Shown here in pieces: positions 37,204 through 48,636 of a DNA stretch of 64,000 bases. The position numbers were made by a program, and so were the translations under genes. The DNA comes from Rhynchospora pubera (Eukaryota; Streptophyta; Magnoliopsida; Poales; Cyperaceae). The notes below the pieces were generated by a model. That model was not told the DNA's origin and did no database searches. It saw only the letters and a list, made by a program, of their open reading frames with translations. How positions within the stretch are numbered: position 1 is the stretch's first letter; the number at the start of each line of letters is the position of its first letter. The stretch spans positions 66,874,251-66,938,250 of the forward strand of contig CM051463.1 of NCBI GenBank assembly GCA_028095005.1, read 5' to 3'.

Positions 37204-39294
37204 TCTGAACCATACTATGGAGAAAAGACAGAGGTGGACTTATTATTTGAAGATGACTCTACCAGTGCTGGTAGAGAGGGGGAGAAGGAGAATGGAGTTA
37301 TAATTGGTGATTTTCAATGTCCTTTGTCGGGACTGAGTGGTGATAGTAATCTAAGTAATGATGGAAATGGTGATGATCTGAGTGGTAAAAATAAGAAACA
37401 GGGGGAGCTAATAGTGTATAAGAGGAGGCCAAAACAACCTGAGCAGCATGAGCAGCCTGAGCAACCTGAGCAGCATGAGCATGAGCAACCTGAGCAGCAT
37501 GAGCAGCCTGTTCCCTTAAATGCCAATGTCCCAAGTAGCTCCTCCCCAAGTCCTTCCCCAAGTGCTCCATCAGATTCTCAGTCAGAGTTGATAGGTAACA
37601 ATTCTCCTCAAATTTCCCTTCGTAGAACATCTAGGGTTAATGCTGGGAAACCTCCTGTTAAGTATGGTAATTGGGGAAATGATATTGCAAATTACGTTTC
37701 ATATGCATCTGTTCCACCTGCATATAAGTCCTTCCTTGCATCTTTAGATTCTGTGCCTGTACCTAACACATGGCAGGTAGCTAAACAAGATCCTAGATGG
37801 TTTGGTGCCATGCAGGAAGAACTTCAGGCGTTGAAGAAGAATGACACATGGGAGTTGGTACCTTTACCAGCTGGAAAACGTGCTGTTGGATGCAAATGGG
37901 TATACACTGTCAAGCAAACTCCAGAAGGCAAGGTTGATAGGTACAAAGCCCGACTGGTTGCAAAAGGATACAGTCAGACTTATGGTATTGACTATGATGA
38001 GACCTTTGCCCCTGTTGCAAAAATGAGCACTGTGAGAATGTTGGTGTCGTGTGCTGCCAATTTCAATTGGCCATTACACCAGTTGGATGTCAAGAATGCT
38101 TTCTTGCATGGAGATCTCCAAGAAGAGGTCTACATGGAGATTCCACCAGGATTTGCTACTCCACAATCAGCTGGGAAGGTATGCAAACTCAAGAAGTCAT
38201 TGTATGGGCTGAAACAGTCTCCGAGAGCATGGTTTGATAGGTTCAGACTCGCAGTCTGTGGCATGGGATACAAGCAGTGCAATGGAGATCATACTGTATT
38301 CTACAGACATCTGAAAGGTCGTATCACCATCCTGGCTGTTTATGTTGATGATATTGTGATTACTGGAGACGATGTTGAGGAGATCAGGCGGCTAAAGGAA
38401 AATCTTGGAAAGGAATTTGAGGTCAAGGATTTGGGATATTTGAAGTATTTTCTGGGAATTGAAATTGCCAGATCAAAAACTGGTATAGTGCTTTCTCAGC
38501 GAAAGTATGCACTAGATCTTCTTTCAGAAACAGGGATGCTAGGTTGTAGGGTTGCCCCTACTCCTATTGAGCCGAATCAGAAGCTGTGTGCTGAGGGAGG
38601 TGACTCAGTGGACAAGGAGCAGTACCAAAGGCTAGTTGGTAAGCTCATTTATCTATGCCATACTAGACCTGATATTTCTCATGCAGTGAGTGTGGTGAGT
38701 AGATACATGCATGATCCGAGAGAGCAACATTTGGATGCTGTTCATAGGATCCTTAGATATATCAAAGGAAGTCCTGGAAAAGGACTGTGGTTCAGAAGCC
38801 ATGGGCATCTGAGAGTTGAAGGCTATTGTGATGCTGACTGGGCAGGTTGTGTGGATGATCGTAGATCCACCACAGGATATTGTGTGTTTGTTGGAGGCAA
38901 TCTTGTGTCTTGGCGGAGCAAGAAACAAGATGTGGTGGCCAGATCTACAGCTGAGGCTGAGTATAGGGCTATGGCACTTAGCCTATGTGAGTTGATGTGG
39001 GTGAGGAATCTCTTGTCTGAGTTGCGCGTGTTTCGACGAGAACCTTTACAACTTCGATGTGACAACAAGTCAGCAATCAACATTGCAAACAATCCAGTTC
39101 AGCATGATCGTACCAAACATGTGGAGATTGACCGTTTCTTCATCAAAGAACAATTGAATAATGGAGTGTTGATGTTGAACTATGTGAAATCAGAGGACCA
39201 GTTGGCTGATTGTCTAACTAAGGGTTTGGGTTGTAAACAGTTTGAGAGTTCTTGTAACAAGATGGGGATGATTGATATCTATCGCCCATCTTGA
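37204..39294 (+). pseudogene. Copia RT-RNase H part of polyprotein, after in-frame stop
   Basis: It is in the same frame as the preceding part. The first ATG here is at 37234, but the natural product would be made as one polyprotein, so without readthrough RT is probably lost. A linker with repeated E-Q-P/E-Q-H units (about 37438-37510) precedes the RT domain (WELVPLPAGKRAVGCKWVY, QLDVKNAFLHGDL, catalytic YVDD at codon 1199 counted from 34747). RNase H follows with YCDADWAG near codon 1360 and STAEAEYRAMA. The frame ends at TGA 39292-39294, overlapping the polypurine tract. No other lesion was seen. Confidence 0.9.
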
Positions 39295-39301
39295 GGGGGA
39301 G
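39293..39301 (+). promoter_or_regulatory. Polypurine tract of 5.4-kb Copia
   Basis: GAGGGGGAG lies directly before the right LTR start TGTGGAG. Confidence 0.9.
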
Positions 39302-39473
39302 TGTGGAGTTATATTAGTTATTATGCTATTTGTGGTATTTATGTCATTTATGTTATTTGTAGAAGTCTAGGGTCCTATTTGTAAAAGTATGATTCTTGAT
39401 TAATATAAAAAGGGAGCCTCTGTACAGAGGCCATAATCCCTAAGTTTAACCTAAATCTCTTTCTAAAACCACA
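39302..39473 (+). repeat. 3' LTR of 5.4-kb Copia
   Basis: 172 bp, identical by eye to 34040-34211. It also contains the element's transcript end region. Confidence 0.93.
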
Positions 39474-39549
39474 AATTCAAATATTGCCACTTCTAATTTC
39501 AACAATCTGTACATGGCATGACTTTTGTTGGTTTTTTATTTTACAACAG

Positions 39550-40757
39550 ATGTTGGTTTGTGCTCCCCAAGCTCGTCCCTGCAACTGTGGATAAGCTATC
39601 TGTGCAACCTATCCATGCTAGTGGAAAAGAGCAGATGAAAGTTGGGACTGCAACCTGTGTACCAGGAGACCTTGCGAAAGAAACACAACCCTCCAATTCC
39701 AAAGAACAGACTGCAAAGAAAATAGCCATTGCATTTACGAACTAATCCATATGGAAGACACCTTTACCTTTGTCTCAGAAGAAGACAGAATACAGAAGCT
39801 TGATCAAGTGAGTTCTGTAACTTATCTAGACAACTCTTACTAAAACCTATGAGTACTTGGCTGGTAATGGTCTTAAAAGAATCTTAATTATTAACCCTAA
39901 ACTAATTTGACTTCATGAATTAAGCACATATATCTGGTACATACTGGTCCAGCACCTTAGAGGTGTAACCTCAGAAGAACTGTGCAGGCGGATAACAACA
40001 AAGTCTAGCCTAATTCTTTAAAATAATAAAAATCTAGTTCTGTACAGGCACTACATAATATAAGCATCTTTTTTAATCCAAATCATACACCAAATAAGAA
40101 AAAAAATCAACACCATGGATTAAAACTGGAACTACTGTTAAAATCACTAGGTCTGCTCTATCCTCATTTAAGAGTGAGAAGTGTTCCTAAGTTTTATGCT
40201 ACCCTTTATTGTTTGTCGATTTACTTTGTTTTATATTATTATTGTCTCTTTTTTTTTCATTTGATGTCTGATAGGCATTCTTTGATAAATCTCAAAATGG
40301 GAAGCTGCAGAATCCTGGGGCCCATGATATGGCACAGGAGAATCAAGTAGTCAAAAGGCAAAAACTTGGTAGAGGGAGGACAAGACAGGTTGATATATTA
40401 TCTCATTACAATATATATTTTTTTGGGTTATGTATTCTGTCACCCCTTTAAAAAATTTATGATTATACTTTTTTATTGTAGATATTAAATGTCAAACCAG
40501 TTGACCTGGCCCACAAATGTACTACTCCAAAGAGGGAATCAGCTCTCAACTTCACTTAAGGTGTGTGAAATCCTAGATAACAATTATATTGTATTTAAAG
40601 TTTGAACATTGCATTAGCTTTCTTTGTATACAAAATGTTTTGAACAATACATTTTAAGCTGGGAAACCAATTTATTTCTGTTGCTGAGGTGATAAAGCTG
40701 TTTGAATCAGGAACAAGGGACCTGGGAATTTCTCAAATTAAGAAATTGCTGCCTCAT
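39550..40757 (+). pseudogene. TPX2: TPX2-like spindle protein, N-terminal/middle exons
   Basis: TPX2 is a microtubule-nucleating spindle assembly factor that activates Aurora kinase. Exon-like segments with AG/GT borders are seen at 39550-39745 (KLVPATVDKLSVQPIHAS), 39751-39807 (DTFTFVSEEDRIQKLDQ), 40275-40388 (FFDKSQNGKLQNPGAHDM, KRQKLGRGRTRQ), 40482-40560 (ILNVKPVDLAHKC) and 40659-40757 (QFISVAEVIKLFESGTRDL). The last matches the plant TPX2 F-V-S-x-A-E...SGTR-L segment. A frame change between the first two, a TAA at 40557 and an unjoined frame at 40659 show decay. The more C-terminal exons are at 48637-49480 on the same strand. Confidence 0.6.
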
Positions 40758-41709
40758 GTAAGTTTCTCTGTCCTGGTACTTTAGAATTTCTAGTTGGTTT
40801 GTTTCTCTGTGTGGTGCTGGCACGTGGAATCTTGTAGTTCAAGTGTGCAAATTCATTAAAAATTTCCAAAAGATTTTAAGGGCAAGGAAGTTCCAATATA
40901 TGCCAGTAACCACGGTCAGTGCAGTATCTTCTCCAGAATCGATAGAGCTGGGGGAGACGAGGGGAGGTCAGGTAAAATGAAACTGACTGTGCTTGACCGT
41001 GGGTTGTCAGTTGTCACCTGCTCCAGAACAGAAGTAAGAGGAGAGATGAAGGGAGGGATGGTGAGGTAAACTAAAAGGGAAATTTGAATGAAGTTTACTC
41101 AACTCTGTAATCCCTAAATTGGGGTTGAACTTTTCTCTGTGCTCCTCTTTCCCCTATCTCCCCTCATCTCCATCTCTCTGAATTGAAGCACAGCCTTAAT
41201 TTAGTGTTATTATTTTAGATGTGCTAGTATTTGTTGCAATTTTCCTTTTCTTCTATGTTTGTGCTGTGAAGAAATGTTCCTAATGGCTCTTGATATCTGA
41301 TTTTATTTGAACTCTGTTTTGTCAATGCACACCAAACCAAGTTAAAAATGCTAAATTGGCACCACAGAACATTGATTATTTCGTGTATTTAATACAAATT
41401 ACGTATCACTGTGAGTAATTGACTAATTGTAATGTAGCATGCTGTAGTAGCCTGTCAATTTCAGCTCATTTTGCAATTTATTGTGTATTACTGGAAAGGA
41501 AATATTCATATTCATACCTTGTCTTTGAATATGTCAGTGCGTTCTTATGAATAATATTTGTGATTTGATTGGTTCAATGATTCAATCATTGTTGTTGATA
41601 TTAAGTTGTAACACTAACTGTTTGTGATAGGATTAGCTGCATTCTTGTTGTTTAAAAATTCTCATTGAGTTGTAAACACTTGCTTAACTGCACTATTTGT
41701 TCATTTCAG

Positions 41710-41778
41710 ACATTTGTTGGGGCACAATTTTGGAAGGCTCCTGAGGTTATCCAGAATTCTGAAGGATACAATGAGAAG
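41710..41778 (+). pseudogene. STE20/GCK-type kinase exon (activation segment)
   Basis: The 69-bp segment between TTTCAG and AAG|GTATGC encodes 23 residues, TFVGAQFWKAPEVI followed by QNSEGYNEK. In active kinases of this family the P+1 loop reads G-T-P-F-W-M-A-P-E. Here T, P and M are replaced by A, Q and K, so even with an open frame substrate recognition would be compromised. It lies upstream of the exons that should precede it (44567, 50120). Minisatellite copy B begins about 100 bp after it. Confidence 0.75.
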
Positions 41779-41879
41779 GTATGCATGCCCTATAAAGATT
41801 CTGTTAAATATCAATCTCCGTTGAATAAGAAGAGTGTTTTTGCACGATTTATGCCATATATGTCCACGTGCTTGGTGAG

Positions 41880-42900
41880 AAGCCAGATGTGGCATTTGTC
41901 CATGTTGTTTGATGAGATTAGAGAAGGCTTGATGTGGTATCATTATGCTTCTGATATTGCATGAGGTTGGACAATGCTGATATTGCATTTGTCCATGTCT
42001 TGATTATGATATAAGATAGCTGATGTGGCATTTGACCACGAGATTGATGAGAAACCAGATGTGGCATATGTCCATGTTGTTTAATGAGATCAGATAAGGT
42101 ATGTGGTATTTACCACAATGCTGATATTGCATGAGATTGGAGAATGTGATGTGGTATTTGTCCATGTCTTGATTATGATATAAGATAGCTGATGTGGCGT
42201 TTGACCGCGTGATTGATGAGAAATCAGATGTGGCATATGTCCATGTGGTTTAATGAGATCAGATAAGGTCTGTGATATTTACCACTATGCTGATATTCCA
42301 TGAGATCGGAGAATGTGAGGTGCGTTTGTCCATGTGTCTTGATTATGATATGCTGATATGGCATTTGACGACGAGATTGATGAGAAACCAGATGTGGCAT
42401 TTGTCCATGTTGTTTAATGAGATCAGAGGTCTATAGTATTACCATATTGCTGATATTGCTTGAGATTGGATAATGCTGATATTGCATTTGTCCTTACACC
42501 TTGATTAGATATAAGATAGATAATGTGGCATTTGTCCATGAGATTGATGAGGAGCTAGATGTGGCATTTGTCCATGCTATTTCATGAGATCAGAAAGGTC
42601 TGTGGTATTTCCACAATGCTGATATTGCATTTGTCCACATGTCTTGATTAGATATATGATAGCTGATGTGGCATTTGTCCTTGAGATCGATAAGAAAACA
42701 GATGTGGCATTTGTCCATGTTGTTTGATGAGATGGAGAATGCTGATATTGCATTTGTCCATGTCTTGATAGATATGAAATAGCTTTAAATTAAAAACAAA
42801 GATATAAGATAGTTGATGCAGCATATGTATGTCCATGAGATTGATGAGAAACCTGACGTGGCATTTGTCCATGTTTTATGAGATATCAGATAAGGATGGT
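41880..42900 (+). repeat. Minisatellite-like array, copy B (longer)
   Basis: It is built of the same units as 32640-33180 with more copies. GATGTGGCATTTGTCCATG-type words recur roughly every 60-120 bp. Confidence 0.75.
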
Positions 42901-43763
42901 GTGATTACATGATTTTAGAGAATGTTGATTTATAAAAATCTCCCATCAACTGAATCAACCTGGAAAAGCTGTGCCAAAATCTCCCATTAATTCCAAGGAA
43001 ATGCAATTCAAGAGATCTTGAGAGAAGAAACAGAAATCTGAAAGTCGATTTCCTTTTGACTGTGTAAGTACCAAAATCCGTTACTTGGAATTAATGGGAG
43101 ATTTTGGCACCACTTTTCCAGGTTGATTCAGTTGATACCAACCAGCCGTTAAAAAATATAGCACAATTTCATTTGAAAGTTTGGAATCATTTATTCAACT
43201 GAGGGGGGCTAAGTGTCATGTACTTTGTAGCTTAAGAGGTTTTGCTATTAGGCATGAATTGTTTTAAAAAATATAGCACAATTTCATTTGAAAGTTTGGA
43301 ATCATTCATTCAACTGAGGGGGGCTAAGTGTCATGTACTTTGTAGCTTAAGAGGTTTTGTTATTAGGCATGAATTGTTTTAAGCAGCAAAAATTATACAA
43401 TATTAATAGACCCAGCATGAATCACTTTGTGACTTTTGAGGTTTTCCTAATAATAAGGCATATAAGACACGCTTGTTATAATACTCGTACATAGATCTTG
43501 TTGCTTACTTTTTGGTCATTATTTTGGGTTCCTAAATCATGCGGAGATACATGTGGGACTGCTAGCCAGGAGCCTAACAAACCAATGAGGTATAATTAAT
43601 ACTCTCTTGAATGTCACATTCATTAATAATTCATTGCCCTAAGATCTAATTTTAACGACCTTCTTTAAATGAAAAAATAGTGTTATGGCTGAATCATCAA
43701 GAGAGGAGACACCTTGTTTTGAGTTTCCAGTTCAACTCCTAAAGGAAATGGATATCTCAAGTG
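42573..43763 (+). repeat. Segmental duplication, copy B
   Basis: Nearly identical to 32860-33930. At 43146-43386 a segment of about 120 bp (from AAAAAATATAGCACAATTTC through GGCATGAATTGTTTT) is present twice in tandem, which accounts for the length difference. Confidence 0.85.
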
Positions 43764-44566
43764 AGTGAAACTAATGTGCTTGCAAGATTATTTATAGAGG
43801 GATGCCTGAAACATTTGATTTCTGTCGATCATGATATACATATTAAGAAAAATGTTCTAATGTTACATTCTCTGTTACGTTCAAAATGGGTGGAGGAATA
43901 TTTAGGTATTTGGGTACAATTTACAATCTGAATTTCATTGTTGAGATTAGATGAAAGTATATTTGAAAATTTAATTAATTTCTTCTCATTTGTGCTCGAT
44001 TCTTCTGAAATTGAAGCCTTTCTTATTTTGCTTCTATATTTTCTTGGTTGATGATGTGCTTTCTTTCTTCACAGGCTATGAAGGTCAATTTGAGTTCGTC
44101 CTTGCTCCAGTTTGCTGAGGGTTTTCACTTAGCAATAGCATCTTATCCAATTTGGTGGGGGTATCATTATTTAATTTCTTCTAGATCATAGTTTATTAAT
44201 TGAATTACATAATGTGGTTTTAACCTGAATACTTGGAGGGATCATAGTCCATTAGGATAAGATGCGGTTTTAACAAATTCAGGTTTATTTAGTCCATTAG
44301 GATCATAGTTTATTAATTGAATTACATAATGTGGTTTTAACCTGAATACTTGGAGGGATTTTAACCTGAATTTGTTTAATTTGAGGTGGTTTTGTGTAGT
44401 ATTACTGGTTGGTACTGGCACAATGTTGTGCTTTTGCATTGAGAATTAAACTTACATGTATCCAAAGCGCTCACTGCATTTTGCAATCCCTATAAATATG
44501 ACTATGAATTGGTTAACATAACTCACTCAGTTTATCTCTTCCACAATGGAAACTTGTGTATTGTAG

Positions 44567-44900
44567 GTTTGACAAGGAACTGAACAAGGATGTGGCAATT
44601 AAAGTTATCGATCTAGAAGAAGCGTAAGTTTCTGCCCTTTAGCTATATTCATTAGTATTAAATCTTAATGAAAATATCCTTTCAAATAATTGAGCTTTGC
44701 ATGAACTATTTAAGGCATGGTGTTTATTCCCCTACCTCCTGTTCTTAACCGTTTGGAGCACAGTTCAAGCCAATGGTTAATAAAAACAAATGGTTTCAAC
44801 AGCTTTTATTCATGAGATGTCTGGATTTACTATTTAATGCCTTTTCTTCTCCTGTTTCTATTTTTTTTATAGTGTGGATGATGTTGAAGACATTCAAAAG
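44567..44900 (+). pseudogene. STE20/GCK-type kinase exons (N-lobe, VAIK lysine)
   Basis: Two exons join in frame. 44567-44623 encodes FDKELNKDVAIKVIDLEE with the ATP-binding VAIK lysine and ends GC|GTAAGT. 44873-44900 follows TTTATAG and encodes VDDVEDIQK before a GT. In intact relatives this segment continues into the C-helix glutamate exon, which I do not find next. The glycine-rich loop exon upstream was not found either. Order relative to 41710 and 32441 is inverted compared with a kinase gene. Confidence 0.75.
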
Positions 44901-45179
44901 GTAGATATGATATTATTTTTTCTTCCTCCAGAATTAAAGTTCAGATATAATATTTAAGTAGGCATAATGTTCCATAATGTCCTATGCGAACTAGGCTAGA
45001 GGGACCCAAACACAACTAGCCAAAAGAACTAGCACGAACAGTCTGTTCACAGCCTAGTTCCTATTCCTCATTTTTCTAGAACTAGAACTAGCTTTAAGAG
45101 AACCAAACTTAAATGTGCGAGCATTTTTCATCATGATGGGATTGGCTGATTGGGGACTACGAGATTTAAAGATTTTGTT

Positions 45180-46230
45180 CTTTTTGGTTGCAGGTGGCAG
45201 AGCCAAGTAGCGCGGAAGTTTGAACGGAAGTTTGAACTAGTGAAGATGGTCAATGTCACATTTAAGCGGGGCACGAAGTAGCGCTGTGTTGTTTAATTTG
45301 CTTGGCATAAATTTGTTCACGAGCTCCTCATGCAGAACATTTTTCAACAATGATTATTCATTCATTGGGATATTACTGCTCTTGGCAACATCAAAGTTTA
45401 GTAGGGTCAAGAGTTAAAGTTAGCATTTTTGGGTTAGTGTTTGAGATTAAAGTTATTATTAAGTTCGCATTTTTGGGTTAGGGTCAAGAGTTAAAGTTAG
45501 CATTTTATTTGTTATTTCAGCCATGGAGATGTTGCATACCTGTTTTAAAATAGCAGATGCACGAAGGAGAAACAACACCACCACTAGAGCTTCAAGCGCC
45601 ATCCCTGGCTGCAACCAGTACTGCAGAGCATTCTATGAAATCTACTGACACAAAGCAACAAACAACATAGTAAGCTCATTTTTTTTTATATTTAGGCAAA
45701 AATAATTGTCCTGACAACAACTACTCAGTTTACTACTGTTTACCCTCATACAGCATTGGATCAGTTGTATCGCTAGCATCTGCATGTGGCGTTCGAAGAT
45801 GATCAGAGGTAAGGCTCCGGTACAAAACGATAATATACATAAAACAATATGGAATTGTTACCTTAAAAACATGATTAAAAAATAACAAAAATCAACTATG
45901 TCTTGCACAATTTTCTAAAATAATTTGTCTATCTTACAGTGCTCCTCTACAGTCTATGTTGACACTCTAACACATGCAGAACCAACCCTGAAAATCCCCA
46001 AGACGCTAAACATGTGGCATCCTCCGCAAAAGAGCAAGACGATCCTGCCACACCACCAAGGTACTATGATAAAAAAAATGTACTTGCAATGCAATTTCTC
46101 GACTTACAAATTCACTTCAGACAATGCTCACAAATTGCCACACTGGATCTTATTTTTCGATGTGCAATTATGCCCAGTATTATAAATGACTACTCTGTTA
46201 TTGACCAAAATGATCCGCAGTTCTGAGCGT
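45180..46230 (+). other. Candidate unidentified exon fragments
   Basis: Pieces near 45550-45670 (MHEGETTPPLELQAPSLAA) and 45940-46067 (ending ASSAKEQDDPATPPR|GT) have less AT-rich, exon-like composition. Possible coding continues to 46225. I do not recognise the proteins and stops lie between the pieces. Confidence 0.3.
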
Positions 46231-46688
46231 TAAGGAAGAGCTGTGCAAGGGAAAATGCAACATTTTGGCTTCCATATTATGTGTGTGTGTGTATTAGCTG
46301 ATGAATTGCTATTGCATGTGTGTGTATATTAGTGGATTTAAAAAAATCATACTATCATTTATTAACAAGAACCAAAAAAAAAGGAAAAAAATATTTGCAT
46401 GTCTGTGCTCATGTGTAAAAAGACAGTTTTTGCTTGATAATAGTTATTCAACTGCGTCATGTATCCAGTCGCTACAAAGGATCGCTCATGGACTAGCAGT
46501 TGAATATCTATGACAGCTTACTGTGTCTTTCATTTGTCTATGTAAACTTATTGCCATGTAATTCCTATCTAAGGGCAGTATTGGCATCCCCAGTTGAATA
46601 TCTATCTCACCTTGCTATGTCTTGCTTTTGTCTATATAAACTCATCCCTGTGTAATTCCTTTCTTCAGGACAGCACTCCTGTAATAAA

Positions 46689-46883
46689 GTCTAAAGTCTA
46701 AGCCTTTTATCCCAAACAAGTTGGGGTAGGCTAGAAATGACACCCCGACCCTGGTCATTTCTTGTATATATGGCTGAGTTTTTACGCTGGCTCGCCAAGC
46801 CTATCGCAAGCATGCGGCCTTGTACCCTGGACCTCTTAGAAGAGAGCCAAGTGCTCTTACCACCTGAGCTACTAGACCACATG
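46689..46883 (-). mobile_element. tRNA-derived SINE
   Basis: A 195-bp minus-strand SINE. Its 5' part reads TAGCTCAGGTGGTAAGAGC (A box region), then GGTCCAGGGTACAAGGC (B box region). The 3' part contains CCAACTTGTTTGGGATAAA, like the ends of plant Au-type SINEs. It is flanked by a perfect 10-bp duplication CTGTAATAAA (46679-46688 and 46884-46893). The CDS-like minus-strand frame across it is not a gene. Confidence 0.88.
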
Positions 46884-46893
46884 CTGTAATAAA

Positions 46894-48636
46894 AAAAAAA
46901 ATCAGCTATCTTGCCTGTGAAATCTCTGGCTATATTCTCATAGAATACTTCTATCACATATGCTATATCTAACAGCCAATCGAATATCTGTATCCAGGAC
47001 ATACGCTTTGCACCCATTAGAATTTCAGTTGTTGTTTGGAAAAGGTACCAACAGGGGTCTAAGGAATCATAAACTGACCTTTTAATAGTAACAGAAGTTA
47101 GTCCTCTATTTTTTTCTGTTATTCTCATTTTTCTGTCTATTGCTTGAATATGTTTTCACGGATTTTCCTTTATGTCATGGCAAACTGCAGGCAAAGAAAA
47201 AAGAGCAGCAGGAGGATGAAGAACTCTCTAGGTTTGTTTTCTTGCAGAGTTTCTCTTTTCTTTTCCAGTGATTTTTCTTCATGGAATTTTTTGGTTATTA
47301 AATATTAATTGATAATTGATAGGTCTAATCATGGGTTACCAAGGTTTCCTCTGATGTTAAATTGTTCTGCAATTAATAGGTAAATACGTAATTGATATAA
47401 GTTTTTCGTGAGGGTTATTGATGATAATAAGTAAATTTGAATATATAAAATGTGTTTCAACAATTTGTAAATTTGTTTGGATGCTGGTAAAAAAAATCAG
47501 ATATTTAGTGGTTTCATCACGTCATTACTCTTAGTTGACTATTTATTTTTTGAATATAAATTGAAACTTGAATGTAAAAGGAATCATTTAGACATGCAAT
47601 TTCACATATCTATTTAGTAGATATGTGGACCAACTATTTGTAAAAGAAATCATAAGGTCACTCTCATATATACTGTTTAGCATGCATTTGGTGGCATGAT
47701 TTTGGTTTTGTAGTGGCTCATGGTCTTTTGAGGTCAAATACGGACATAATTATTTTTGGAAATTTGTTTTCCAGTAGTCTTCATATGGAAGCACCCAATT
47801 ATTCTCTAACAGGAAGTCACTAAATATAGGTTAGATAACTGACGATTATATGTTGTCTTTGTTTTAGTGTTGGTCAGAGTCACCGACTTAGATGCAAGGT
47901 GGAATTTATATTTATCCTTTTTATGAATAAGCTTTCCGAATTGATTATGACCATTTCCTTTTGTACTTATCCTGACACTGAGTTTTGTGTTTCTCAATGG
48001 AACAACAACTGATATGATGCTATTATATGGGTCAGTTATGAAAATAATTGCTCAATTTTTTTTCTCCCTTCTGCATTGTCTGATCATGATATTTGAACCC
48101 GTGTTAAACCTCAAATAAGTGGCCCTTTTATTTGCATTGATGCTAAATTTTCAAAATATTGTTGTTAATATTGTTTTGTTGTTCATAGCTATCACTTTGT
48201 TAATAAGGTTTCAGACAAGGGGCATGCGTAAATACATGAGAACAATGATAAAATCATTTCGCGTCAATCATACATCGCTTCGCGGTATAATAAATTTTGA
48301 GTGTACATAAACTGAAAATTATACCCTTATCAAGCCATCCTGTTTTTATCTGAGTTGTCCTATCTCCTTCGTCAAAGGGCTTGCCACCAAGCTAAGTTTA
48401 GATATGTGTTTTAAAGAAGTTAAAATTATTACTGGGTTCTTTGTTTCTTTGTGTGCAGCTGGCACGTCAAATATTGTGCTTCAGTGTGCCCATTAAAAAT
48501 TTCTAAAATATTTAAGAATATGAAAGAAACCAAGTTCGTTCCAATATATGCCAGTAATTAGTCATTAAAAATTCGTTAGTTTCATTTGATCTGAATTTAA
48601 TAAAGTAGACTATTGATTGTTGAATTTGCACTTCAG
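46894..48636. other. Intron-like AT-rich DNA
   Basis: Apart from a small exon-like piece at about 47191-47232 (AKKKEQQEDEELS between GCAG and GT), which could be a helical segment of the TPX2-like gene, I see nothing coding here. Confidence 0.4.

Larger units (their letters stand above)
34040..39473 (+). mobile_element. Near-intact Copia LTR retrotransposon
   Basis: 5,434 bp with two 172-bp LTRs (34040-34211, 39302-39473) that appear identical, TG...CA. A methionine-tRNA primer-binding site lies directly after the left LTR and a polypurine tract directly before the right. The interior encodes gag, protease, integrase, RT and RNase H in Copia order, in one frame broken by a single stop. The flanking five bases are AATTA and AATTC, so the target duplication is imperfect (4 of 5). 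Identical short LTRs mean a recent insertion, although 172 bp gives weak dating. Confidence 0.93.

Noticed and set aside
39518..39745. Independent small gene starting at 39518
   Set aside because: The ATG lies upstream of an AG acceptor at 39548-39549; better explained as a TPX2-like exon read into its intron.
32640..42900. CRISPR-like repeat/spacer pattern in the minisatellite
   Set aside because: Units vary in length and sequence, no constant repeat with unique spacers, and the context is a plant genome.
46689..46883. A tRNA gene
   Set aside because: A and B box regions are present but no cloverleaf can be completed; TSDs and the 3' extension identify a SINE.
46691..47128. Minus-strand frame of 145 codons
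   Set aside because: About half lies in the SINE and the rest is intron-like DNA; no coding similarity.
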